Positions 16,906-24,651 of a stretch of DNA of 64,000 nucleotides are shown in pieces; the stretch's first letter is position 1, and each line of letters starts with the position of its first letter. The stretch lies in the NCBI RefSeq assembly GCF_949769225.1, contig NZ_CATKPB010000001.1; one strand, written 5' to 3'. Position numbers and translations under genes: made by a program. The notes under the pieces were generated by a model, which was not told the origin of the DNA, ran no database searches, and saw only the letters and a list, made by a program, of their open reading frames with translations. The DNA is from Peptoniphilus_A genitalis (lineage in GTDB: Bacteria > Bacillota > Clostridia > Tissierellales > Peptoniphilaceae).

Positions 16906-17813
16906 TATTTCACCTTTATATTTTCGATTTCTTCCTTAAGTTGGTCCATGTATTTTAAAATGTATTCAATGTGGTAGTTGTAGACCCTATCCTCCACATC
17001 TAAGTCAGAGGAATATTCTTCCTCTAGGTCGTATCTCTTTAGAGCTTCTTGTGAAACTTCAAAACTAAAGTGGTCAGCATCCATATTCTCAACGACTTCA
17101 AGCCTAACAGAAATGCTTTCGATTAAAGACATAATTCTCTTCTCACGTGAAATCTTTTTGTATCTGTACTGGAAGGGGGTGTCAGCTTCCTTCTCCAAAA
17201 GTTTGTAGAGCTTTGTGGCACTTGCAAGTTCTCTATTAAATTCACTTAGGTCAACTTTTTCTTCAGAAAGAATTTGTTTCAAGACCAAGTTGCTTGACCT
17301 GTAGCAGCTTCTCGCTGCAAGAATAAAATCTTCCCAGACATTGGGTGAGGATATAAAATAATTTACCAAGACTCCAACTATGATACCAATAACAGTACCA
17401 ATGATACGGTTTGTTGCGTAATAAAACTTGTCGGAGTTAGAGCAAAAACTTGCAACAAAAACTATGCAGGATAACTGAGTCATGTCCTTCATCTTCACAA
17501 CTACTAAGATGTAAATTGTAAGTAGGATTCCAAGGCCTGCTATTAGGGGCTCAAGATATTCCACCACAGAAATTTTTGAGAAGAAGTAGCCCACCATTAC
17601 TCCAAAGACGCAGGTAAAGAGTCTCTTCTTAAAGTCCTCAAGGGACTCAGACATTGAAGGCTTCATAGTTGACACTGCGGCTATGGATACAAAGATGGCT
17701 GAGTCCAAATCTAAGAGGTAGGAAATGTAGAGACCAATGACAACTGCAAGGGCAGTCTTAAGGGTACGCATACCAATCCTATACTTGTAATCAATTTTAT
17801 TTTTTATTGTCAT
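16905..17813 (-). CDS. Aromatic-acid exporter / FUSC family membrane protein
   Basis: 302 residues. Six close-packed membrane helices in the first ~160 residues (MRTLKTALAVVIGLYISYLL, SIAAVSTMKPSMSES, FGVMVGYFF) match the ArAE/FUSC (DUF939) family. The C-terminal half is a charged cytoplasmic helical domain with coiled-coil character. Homologues export aromatic carboxylic acids or are of unknown function. The first gene of a two-gene leftward operon. Confidence 0.8.
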   Translation of the reverse strand: MTIKNKIDYKYRIGMRTLKTALAVVIGLYISYLLDLDSAIFVSIAAVSTMKPSMSESLEDFKKRLFTCVFGVMVGYFFSKISVVEYLEPLIAGLGILLTIYILVVVKMKDMTQLSCIVFVASFCSNSDKFYYATNRIIGTVIGIIVGVLVNYFISSPNVWEDFILAARSCYRSSNLVLKQILSEEKVDLSEFNRELASATKLYKLLEKEADTPFQYRYKKISREKRIMSLIESISVRLEVVENMDADHFSFEVSQEALKRYDLEEEYSSDLDVEDRVYNYHIEYILKYMDQLKEEIENIKVK

Positions 17814-17985
17814 AAGATCCCAACCTTTAGAAAATTAAAATTAAATTCTACAATTATTTATGCTAATTATATCAAGAAGAGGCTTAAAAGTACATTTAGG
17901 GAGTTTAGGAAAGTAATTAAATAAAATGATATATTTGTAAATTAATGGGTAAATATTAAACAAAGAAAAAAGGAGAGTGACATTT

Positions 17986-18513
17986 ATGTTATTGAACTTT
18001 GTTGGAAAAAACATTGAACTTACAGAATCTTTGAAGGAAATTGCAGAAAAAAAATTCTCCAGGTTAGACAAATATTTTTCTGAAGAAGTGGAAACAAGGA
18101 TTGTTTTCTCTACGATAAAAGATGAACAAACTGTTGAAGCTACAATATTTTTACCAAAGACAATTATTAGGGCAGAAGAAACTACAGATGATATGTACTC
18201 TTCAATGGACAACGCTGTGGATGCACTTGCTAGACAAATTAGAAAACACAAGACTAGATTAAAGAGAAGATACCAAAACAACGAAACAATTAGGTTTGAT
18301 GAACTTATGGATAAGGAAGCTGCAAAGGACGAGCCAGAACACAAAATCGTAAAGAGAAAGAACTTCGAACTTAATCCAATGAATGAAGAAGAAGCAATTC
18401 TTCAAATGGATCTTCTAAACCACAACTTCTTTGTTTTCTTAGATGGAGATACTGACGGAGTTTCTATTGTGTATAAGAGAAAAGATGGAAACTACGGTAA
18501 GATAGAAGTTTAA
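17986..18513 (+). CDS. hpf: Ribosome hibernation-promoting factor, long form
   Basis: 175 residues from ATG 17986, with AGGAGAG eight bases upstream. The N-terminal ~100 residues are the ribosome-binding domain (VGKNIELTESLKEIAEKKF, ALARQIRKHKTRLKRR). A linker follows, then the C-terminal dimerisation domain (EEAILQMDLLNHNFFVFLDGD and VYKRKDGNYGKIEV). The long form joins two 70S ribosomes into silent 100S dimers in stationary phase. Confidence 0.95.
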   Translation: MLLNFVGKNIELTESLKEIAEKKFSRLDKYFSEEVETRIVFSTIKDEQTVEATIFLPKTIIRAEETTDDMYSSMDNAVDALARQIRKHKTRLKRRYQNNETIRFDELMDKEAAKDEPEHKIVKRKNFELNPMNEEEAILQMDLLNHNFFVFLDGDTDGVSIVYKRKDGNYGKIEV

Positions 18514-18538
18514 AATTAAATTTAATATATAAAATTTT

Positions 18539-18561
18539 AGGACGCTTAGGCGTCCTTTTTT
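18539..18561 (+). terminator. Terminator of hpf
   Basis: AGGACGC-TTAG-GCGTCCT perfect stem followed by TTTTTTC. Confidence 0.93.
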
Positions 18562-18600
18562 CTTGGAGATTTTAATAAAAAGAAATTTCTTATTAAAAAA

Positions 18601-18618
18601 AGCTGGCAGGAGCCAGCT
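18601..18618 (-). terminator. Terminator of the cstA-like gene
   Basis: AGCTGGC-AGGA-GCCAGCT perfect stem; the minus strand continues into seven T. Confidence 0.92.
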
Positions 18619-18623
18619 TCATC

Positions 18624-20078
18624 TTATTCTAAGTTTGTAGTTTCTATTCTAGTTTTATTTTTCTTACCAGTCTTAACAACGAAGATCGCGTAGGCAAGGG
18701 CTAGGACACCAGCTGCTGGATAGGCAACCCCAAAAGGCAAGCCAAGTCCAAGTTTCTTAACATTTATAATAAATGAGAAAACTATAAATGTGTAGAAAAC
18801 TCCTGGTATCAAAGTTATTAAATAATTTTTGCCAGTGTTGATTAGATAAATTGTTGCAACTGCTAGGGCAAAGATCGCTACGAATTGGTTTGTGAATCCA
18901 AAGTATCTCCAAAGCATATTAAAACCATTTGGGTTTGACTTTGCAAAGAAGAGGATTGCTGCTGCAGGTATAAATAAAACTGCTGCAAGGCTTGCTCTTT
19001 TTACTCCAGACCTTTGGTCTATGTTTAATTCTTCAGAGATGATAAGTCTTAGTGACCTAAAGGCAGTGTCACCAGAAGTGATAGGAAGTGCAATTACACC
19101 AAGCACTGCAAGTAGTCCTCCAATGTCTCCCATGAAGTATTTTGAAATTTCTCCAACCATTAAAGTTCCAGCTGTGTCAAGTGGAGCCCTTCCTGTTGAG
19201 AAGATTACCATGGCACCAGCTGCCCAAACCATGGCGATAAAGCCTTCAGCAATCATAGTTGAGTAGAAAGTTCCCTTGGCTTCTGCTTCTGACTTAACAG
19301 TTCTTGACACAAGGGTAACTTGTGAACCATGGAAGCCTGATAGGATACCACAGGCAACTGTGATGAAGAAGGATGGGATAAACTTTTGACCAAGTGGGTG
19401 CTCAGCAAGTAGACCTGCATTGGCAAAGGCTAGGTCCCCAGAACCCTTTACAAAAATTCCAATAAATACTCCAATTGCAGAGATAATTAAGAAGGCACCA
19501 AAGAGTGGATAAATTCTTCCAATTAACTTGTCAATAGGAAGTACAGTTGAAAGGATGTAGTAGGTAAAGATAACTGCGTAGATAATCCAAATTACATTGG
19601 AATCTACTCCAACCTTTAGGACGTCGTTGGCAATTAAATCTCCTGGAGTGTAAACAAAAACTACACCAGTTAAGAGAAGTAGGATTGCGATGACGATGTT
19701 ATAAAACTTACGAACTCCATCGCCAATATATTTACCAACAAGCTTTGGAACTTGGGATCCACCATTTCTCATAGAGATAAAGCCAGTCATGTAATCGTGG
19801 ACTGCTCCTGCGAAGACACAACCTAGTGGGATTGCCAAGAAGGCAATAGGTCCAAATAAAATACCTTGAATAGGTCCAAGGATAGGTCCAGTTCCTGCAA
19901 TGTTAAGTAGGTTTATAAGCCAGTTTTTCTTTTCGCTCATAACTACATAGTCTACTCCGTCAGCTTTTTTTACTGCTGGAGTTGGTCTATCGTCGGGTTG
20001 AAGTTGTTTCTCTACATATTTTGAATAGAAAAATCCTCCAACAAATAAAATAATAATTCCAATAATAAATAGTAACAT
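18624..20078 (-). CDS. cstA: Carbon starvation protein CstA family transporter
   Basis: 484 residues with about thirteen membrane helices. The CstA signatures LLNIAGTGPILGPIQG, VFAGAVHDYMTGFISMRNGG, CGILSGFHGSQVTLVSRT and PITSGDTAFRSLRLIISEE are all present. Family members take up peptides or pyruvate. At ~480 residues this is the short Firmicute form rather than the ~700-residue enterobacterial one. GGGGAGG precedes the ATG. The ~570-bp region upstream (20079-20650) has no gene. Confidence 0.92.
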   Translation of the reverse strand: MLLFIIGIIILFVGGFFYSKYVEKQLQPDDRPTPAVKKADGVDYVVMSEKKNWLINLLNIAGTGPILGPIQGILFGPIAFLAIPLGCVFAGAVHDYMTGFISMRNGGSQVPKLVGKYIGDGVRKFYNIVIAILLLLTGVVFVYTPGDLIANDVLKVGVDSNVIWIIYAVIFTYYILSTVLPIDKLIGRIYPLFGAFLIISAIGVFIGIFVKGSGDLAFANAGLLAEHPLGQKFIPSFFITVACGILSGFHGSQVTLVSRTVKSEAEAKGTFYSTMIAEGFIAMVWAAGAMVIFSTGRAPLDTAGTLMVGEISKYFMGDIGGLLAVLGVIALPITSGDTAFRSLRLIISEELNIDQRSGVKRASLAAVLFIPAAAILFFAKSNPNGFNMLWRYFGFTNQFVAIFALAVATIYLINTGKNYLITLIPGVFYTFIVFSFIINVKKLGLGLPFGVAYPAAGVLALAYAIFVVKTGKKNKTRIETTNLE

Positions 20079-20429
20079 AAATTCCTCCCCTTACTTTTAT
20101 TATTTCCAATAAGATTATAGGGGAAGAGCCTCTCAATTACAAGAAATTGCGGTTTGGGAGTGGCTTTGTGAGGACTTTTTTAAAAAGTTTTTGCGAAAAA
20201 TTTTTACGAATTTTACAAAAGCTTATTTAAATTAGACCTAAAGATAAATATTCGAAAGTTAAAGTCTACAAAATTTATAAAAATGATGAAAAATGAAAAT
20301 AAAAATTAATTTTGTTAAGCTAAAGAATTTAAAAGTTATAGATAGCTTGATGAAGTTTATTATATAAGAATTTGCGAGTTTATTGTTTTGAATTTGCTAG
20401 TAAGATATTGATTAAAGGATAATTTCTAC

Positions 20430-20610
20430 AAGTTAATGAAGTTTTATGAGTTTATGAAAATCTATGAGCTTATAAAGTCCTACGACTTTATGGAGTTTCA
20501 TTAGCTTATAAAGTTCTACGAGTTTCTAAAGTCTTATTAGTTTGTAAGTTTCTACAAGCTTATAAACTTTAATAAAGCCCTAAAAGTTTATTAAGTTCTA
20601 TTAGATTAGA
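20430..20610. repeat. Degenerate tandem repeats, about 20-22 bp period
   Basis: Units such as CTTATAAAGTYCTACGA and AGTTTMTRAAGT recur at least six times with drift, giving a ladder of short imperfect palindromes. No frame, RNA motif or terminator explains it. It occupies the gene-free gap upstream of the cstA-like gene, whose remainder (20079-20430) is plain AT-rich sequence. A smaller relative lies at 9240-9370. Confidence 0.6.
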
Positions 20611-20626
20611 GATTTCAAATAAAAAA

Positions 20627-20648
20627 GACTGCAGATTTTCCTGCAGCC
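20627..20648 (-). terminator. Terminator of the HesB-like gene
   Basis: GACTGCAG-ATTTTC-CTGCAGCC with one internal mismatch; the minus strand continues into TTTTTTATT. Confidence 0.7.
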
Positions 20649-20652
20649 TTTA

Positions 20653-20973
20653 TCATTTTTCAATTGAATTTATTTCGTTCTCCACATACAATTTTTTAAA
20701 ACTTCCAAGACCTATTGCAGAAATAATTATTTCTGTGTCTTCACGTCCCTTGAAGAAGAGGTCAAGAGTTGGATTGTAAAAAATAGAAATGCCAGAGACC
20801 CTTACTTCCTTGTACCTGCTTGTGTCTTCACTGTCCTTTGTAGAAATATCCAAATCAAAGACAGCAAGGGAGCAGCAAGATGCCTTTGCATCAACATCGG
20901 GATTGACAAAAATTTTTTCTATATTTTTCTTTTTTAAAAAATCGAGAGCCTTGTCTCTAAATATAAAATTCAT
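20653..20973 (-). CDS. CC/Se-motif HesB-like protein (cysteine form)
   Basis: 106 residues. The pattern VNPDVDAKASCCSLAVFDLD and FYNPTLDLFF matches the small CC/Se-motif family related to HesB/IscA, in which one of the adjacent cysteines is selenocysteine in some anaerobes. Here both positions are ordinary Cys (SCC), so no recoding is needed. A role in sulphur or metal handling is inferred from the fold only. Monocistronic with its own terminator. Confidence 0.65.
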   Translation of the reverse strand: MNFIFRDKALDFLKKKNIEKIFVNPDVDAKASCCSLAVFDLDISTKDSEDTSRYKEVRVSGISIFYNPTLDLFFKGREDTEIIISAIGLGSFKKLYVENEINSIEK

Positions 20974-21139
20974 AAAATCTCCTAAGGTAAGTCAAACTTT
21001 CCAGACTAATCTAATAAGTTCATCTCATTATACTTAATCTTATTCCAATTATAGGTCCAAGACTAAGTAAGGACAAGTTAAAAATATTTTGAACAGGAAA
21101 GGTCGCTTAAGTTAAAAAAACAAAAAAATCAAAAAAAAA

Positions 21140-21155
21140 GAAGGTATAAACCTTC
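21140..21155 (-). terminator. Terminator after tRNA-Pro
   Basis: GAAGGT-ATAA-ACCTTC hairpin; the minus strand continues into nine T. Confidence 0.8.
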
Positions 21156-21166
21156 AAATAAAAAAA

Positions 21167-21243
21167 TGGTCGGGGTGAGAGGATTCGAACCCCCGGCCCC
21201 ATGGTCCCAAACCACGTGCGCTACCAAACTGCGCTACACCCCG
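21167..21243 (-). tRNA. tRNA-Pro (anticodon TGG)
   Basis: 77 bases including an encoded CCA. The acceptor arms CGGGGTG/CACCCCG pair perfectly. The anticodon arm reads CGTGG-TTTGGGA-CCATG, giving anticodon TGG. The T arm holds GGTTCGAATCC. It stands alone and is followed by a terminator. Confidence 0.98.
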
Positions 21244-21431
21244 ACGACAGATTCACAAAAGTGAAAATCTTATATTCTATTTTCGAACAAATACTATTAT
21301 AACATGGAAAAAATATTTGTCAAAGCTTTTTTAAAATAAATTTACTTACTTCGCAAGCTATCTAAGTCATTATACTTGAAATCTATTAAAAATACAAATA
21401 AAATAGTATTATTATGGAAAAAGGAGGGAAC

Positions 21432-22070
21432 ATGAAGGCTATTATTTTTGACTTAGACGGAACCCTAGTTGACTCTATGGGCTATTGGAGAAGTGTTTCT
21501 CGTGACTTCATGAAGACCAAGGGAATAGATATAGAAGATGCAGTTCAGCACAAGATGACAACCATGAACTTGGACGTATCCTTAAAATACATGAAAGACT
21601 ACTATAAATTAGAAGAAAGTTTTGAAGAACTCTTTAGAGATTTTAGCAGAACTGTTGAAGATTTTTACAGGAATAAGGTTGAAGCTAAGGAAGGCTCTCT
21701 TGAAATTTTAAAATATTTTAAGGACAAGGGGATGAAGGTTGTAATAGGAACATCAACTGCTGATCATTTTGCCAATATAGTTATAAAGAAGCATGGCATA
21801 GATAAGTTTATTGATGGACTCTACACAGCTGATTCAGTTGGACACTTAAAGGGAGAAGAAGAATTTTATCTTTCAATTGCATATGACCTTGGAGAAGATC
21901 CAGAAGAAATCTTTTTAGTTGACGACTCCTATCTTGCCTTAAGGACAGCTAAGAGAGCAGGCATCATAGGCATTGGAATCTATGACGAAAATTCCAAGGA
22001 CACTTGGTCAACAATTGTTGATGAAAATAAATATTCTGCAAGAAAATTAATAGAATTGAAAAAGTTATGA
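21432..22070 (+). CDS. HAD family hydrolase (phosphatase/phosphomutase-like)
   Basis: 212 residues from ATG 21432, behind AAGGAGG. All HAD motifs are visible: DLDGTLVDS (nucleophile Asp), VVIGTSTAD, the lysine in GHLKGEEEF and IFLVDDSY. A helical cap (~20-80) marks it as subfamily I, like phosphoglycolate phosphatase or beta-phosphoglucomutase. The substrate cannot be deduced. The stop overlaps the VanZ gene start (ATGA), so the genes are coupled. Confidence 0.9.
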   Translation: MKAIIFDLDGTLVDSMGYWRSVSRDFMKTKGIDIEDAVQHKMTTMNLDVSLKYMKDYYKLEESFEELFRDFSRTVEDFYRNKVEAKEGSLEILKYFKDKGMKVVIGTSTADHFANIVIKKHGIDKFIDGLYTADSVGHLKGEEEFYLSIAYDLGEDPEEIFLVDDSYLALRTAKRAGIIGIGIYDENSKDTWSTIVDENKYSARKLIELKKL

Positions 22071-22717
22071 GATTGTTTTTATTTTTTGCGGCAAGAATAA
22101 TTCCTGCCTTTATAATTAGCTTTGTGGGCTTCTCTCTTATTAGAGTAAAATTTTTCGCCCACAGAAAGAAAAACTCCACAGGTTTTAGAGAATTTTTGCT
22201 CAGCCTTTTCGTAGCCTATTTAGTTTTCTTGGCAATCATGCTCTTCACACCTAATTCCTACATAGCAAGCTCAGGCATAAACCTTACCAATGAAAACTTT
22301 GACTTCGTTGGCAACTTTAAAGATAGAATAACATCAGGAGCATGGGGAGTTAACCTAGTTCCCTTTAGGACTATGAGAAACTATATAAAATACTCAGGCT
22401 TCCTTCACACACTTATAAATATTTTTGGCAATATAATAATTTTTATTCCCTTTGGAATTTTGCTGCCAGAAATTTTTCCAAAGTTTAGAAAATTATTAAA
22501 AATTTTAGGCGGGTCCATTGCAGCATCTTTCTTTGTAGAATTTATTCAATTTTTTATAGGAAGGTCAGTGGACATAGACGACTTAATATTAAATGTCTTT
22601 GGAGCCCTTATTGGTTACTTAATTTGGGAGAGGATTTTAAGATATAAATTTGCTAAGAAGAAGAGGAAGAGAAGAAGGTCTAGGGCCCCTAAAATTGACA
22701 AAGACCAGGCCATCTAG
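22067..22717 (+). CDS. VanZ family membrane protein
   Basis: 216 residues. Five membrane helices, with the VanZ pattern NLVPFRTM followed by INIFGNIIIFIPFGILLP and FFVEFIQFFIGRSVDIDDLILNVFGALIGY (quoted here in pieces as GRSVDIDDLILNVFGA). A basic tail (KKKRKRRRSRAP) ends the protein. VanZ homologues lower teicoplanin susceptibility; most chromosomal copies have no proven role. It is the last gene before ssrA. Confidence 0.88.
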   Translation: MRLFLFFAARIIPAFIISFVGFSLIRVKFFAHRKKNSTGFREFLLSLFVAYLVFLAIMLFTPNSYIASSGINLTNENFDFVGNFKDRITSGAWGVNLVPFRTMRNYIKYSGFLHTLINIFGNIIIFIPFGILLPEIFPKFRKLLKILGGSIAASFFVEFIQFFIGRSVDIDDLILNVFGALIGYLIWERILRYKFAKKKRKRRRSRAPKIDKDQAI

Positions 22718-22741
22718 TATAATTTTAGTCTAAGTAAATAT

Positions 22742-23085
22742 GGGGGCGAAAATGGTTTCGACGGGGATTTTGAGCTTAAAGTAGCGAGTCGTTGATGGAT
22801 CACACAACGTTAAAATGGTCTATTAAAAAATAAACGACGAAAATAATTTCGCACTAGCTGCCTAATTAGGTAGCAATCCGGCCAGACACCGCGATCTGTA
22901 ACCGGGTTTCAAATTAGCGGGCAAACGAACTCTGTGAGGCGTCATAGCAGAGGGGGTTTATGGCGATACCCTGTATGAGTTTGACACTCTAGTAGTACAG
23001 GGGAAAATTAAAGAGGAGTCTGCACTCGGAGAATCTTTCTGTAAGGGGTCTTCGGACGTGGGTTCGACTCCCACCGCCTCCACCA
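22742..23085 (+). ncRNA. ssrA: tmRNA (transfer-messenger RNA)
   Basis: The 5' end GGGGGCG pairs with CGCCTCC before the discriminator A and encoded CCA, forming the tRNA-like acceptor. GGTTCGACTCC is the T-arm. The tag frame ends NDENNFALAA followed by TAA at 22863-22865 (tag codons 22833-22862). tmRNA with SmpB rescues stalled ribosomes and tags the peptide for proteolysis. The last 26 bases are the prophage attachment core, and the gene stays intact after integration. Confidence 0.97.
23060..23085. repeat. attL core (3' end of ssrA)
   Basis: A 26-base sequence beginning GGGTTCGACTCCCACC and ending at the CCA of ssrA, repeated exactly at 63975-64000. The two copies bracket the integrase-bearing element. 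Confidence 0.93.
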
Positions 23086-23092
23086 TTCATAC

Positions 23093-23182
23093 TTAACCAC
23101 AGTTAACCATATTGTGTAGAAATAGCCATTCCTTAGTGAATGGTTTTTTTATTTGAGTTGACAATTAACCATATTTAACCAT
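23093..23182. promoter_or_regulatory. Probable integrase arm-type sites
   Basis: TTAACCA occurs at 23093, 23103, 23165 and 23175 (the last three as TTAACCAT). The two pairs have an identical 10-bp spacing, one helical turn, and lie just inside attL. This is the layout of arm sites bound by the N-terminal domain of lambda-type integrases. Confidence 0.6.
23124..23150 (+). terminator. Terminator downstream of ssrA
   Basis: AGCCATTC-CTTAGT-GAATGGTT stem followed by TTTTT. It lies on the phage side of attL, so the phage supplies a terminator to the reconstituted ssrA. Confidence 0.8.
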
Positions 23183-23300
23183 ATTTTACGCTAATTTCCC
23201 ACCTAAAGTCCCCACCTACTTTTTTTAATGAATGTCTATTTATAGCCATTCCAGATGATGACTTTTTTAATTTCGCGGTTAAGTCCCCACTTTTTTGGAT

Positions 23301-24470
23301 CTATTCAACTTTTAATAAATCCATCTTCACAGTTCCGTTTAAAACATTAAAAACATCTTTCTTTCCTTCTTCTACTGCGTGGATATACACTAGGGTAGTT
23401 GAAGTATCTAAGTGTCCCATTTGTTGGGATATGTTTGCCAAGGGTATGTTGTTATAAGCAAGCATTGTTGCTGTTGTATGCCTTAATCCATAAGGTGGTA
23501 CATACCTCAAATGGTATCTTTCACAAAAGTTTTTCCACCAATTTCTAAAGGTAGATTCGCCTATATGTTCGCCCCTAGAGTTTGTGAATACATAATTATT
23601 AAATATATCAGTTTTTAACTTCAACTCTTTTGATTTTTCTTGTTCATTTTTATAATGAATCTGTAACAAACTTATTGCTAAATCAATTAAGTCTATTTCT
23701 CTAGGTTCTTCATTCTTAGTGCCTTTTGTTATATAACCTGCATCTGTTGCTGCTAAGGATTCATCAATTAAGATTTTTCTTTCAATCCAGTTGATTTTAT
23801 TCCATTTCAAGCCTCTTGCTTCTGCAGGTCTTAAGCCACACATAACAGTTAAGACATAGAATAGAAAATACCTTACAGGAGCATGCTTAGACAAGATTTC
23901 TAAGTGTTTTTGTACTTCGGATATATTGTAGTATCTGTTTTTTGTTAAACGACGAGATACCTTAATCTTGATGGGTTTAAATGGATTTTCCTTTATTACA
24001 TTTTTTGTAACTAATTCTTCAAATAGTGCATGAAGTGCTGTCAAATAATGCTTCTTTGTCTTTTGACTTAAGGGTTTATTGGTATTAATCCCTCTTTCAG
24101 TCTCAAGAAAGTCGAAGAAGTTTCTTGCATCTGCTTCGGTAAAGGCCACTACTTTTTTATTCTTAAAAAAGTTTGATACTCTTTTTCCAATGTAATCTCT
24201 ATACCAATCTATTGTATTTTGTTCAAGGTCATTGGTATCTATATACCATTCTCTAGCTTCAACAATATCTAGCTCAGAGATTTTATTTGGATCAGATGCC
24301 TTTAGTTTTGTTTCTTCATACAATTCGGCTTCTATAGTTGCAACTAATGCCTTTAATTGGATTCCATTTAAATCTGTTTCAATTGTTCTACTGGGTCTAT
24401 ATCTTTTACCATTAAAGTTATAGTCTCCCATGACTTTGATTTTGCCGTTTTTTAAAATTTTATATGACAT
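23301..24470 (-). CDS. int: Phage integrase, tyrosine recombinase
   Basis: 389 residues. An arm-binding N-terminus (~1-60), a core-binding SAM-like domain (~70-175) and a catalytic domain follow. Catalytic residues are seen in CGLRPAEARGL (Arg), YGLRHTTATML (His-x-x-Arg), QMGHLDTSTT (His) and TLVYIHA (Tyr). It integrates the phage at the ssrA 3' end. AGGAGG lies seven bases before the ATG. It is transcribed toward attL. The region upstream (24471-24650) holds a dispersed phage motif. Confidence 0.96.
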   Translation of the reverse strand: MSYKILKNGKIKVMGDYNFNGKRYRPSRTIETDLNGIQLKALVATIEAELYEETKLKASDPNKISELDIVEAREWYIDTNDLEQNTIDWYRDYIGKRVSNFFKNKKVVAFTEADARNFFDFLETERGINTNKPLSQKTKKHYLTALHALFEELVTKNVIKENPFKPIKIKVSRRLTKNRYYNISEVQKHLEILSKHAPVRYFLFYVLTVMCGLRPAEARGLKWNKINWIERKILIDESLAATDAGYITKGTKNEEPREIDLIDLAISLLQIHYKNEQEKSKELKLKTDIFNNYVFTNSRGEHIGESTFRNWWKNFCERYHLRYVPPYGLRHTTATMLAYNNIPLANISQQMGHLDTSTTLVYIHAVEEGKKDVFNVLNGTVKMDLLKVE

Positions 24471-24493
24471 ATTTCCTCCTAAAAATTTTAGTA

Positions 24494-24546
24494 GGAAAGC
24501 TACATTTGCATCTTGGGGGATGCAGTTACCATAAAATTATGGTATT
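24494..24546. promoter_or_regulatory. Dispersed phage element GGAAAGCTACATT with hairpin, copy 1
   Basis: GGAAAGCTACATT (24494-24506) is followed by TGCATC-TTGGGG-GATGCA and then the palindrome TACCATAA-AA-TTATGGTA. The first two parts recur upstream of the excisionase-like gene (29982-30010), and the 13-mer alone recurs inverted beside attR (63884-63896). The position, upstream of int, suggests a binding site for a recombination or lysogeny regulator. Confidence 0.55.
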
Positions 24547-24582
24547 ATATAAAAAGAGACAGAAAGTCTCTATATGACATTT

Positions 24583-24610
24583 TCCTTGATTTCGTTTGGT
24601 CGCGGGTCAA
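24583..24610 (+). terminator. Imperfect hairpin with T run
   Basis: CCTTGA and TCAAGG pair around a 17-base GC-rich loop, followed by ATTTTTTTA. A second hairpin, AGAGAC-AGAAA-GTCTCT, lies just upstream at 24555-24571. Direction of use is unclear because the flanking genes both run left. Confidence 0.45.
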
Positions 24611-24651
24611 GGATTTTTTTATTTATAAATCATTGGTTTAAATTTAAGAAA

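Noticed and set aside
20653..20973. Selenoprotein with in-frame TGA
   Set aside because: The CC/Se position is encoded by ordinary cysteine codons and no TGA lies within the frame.
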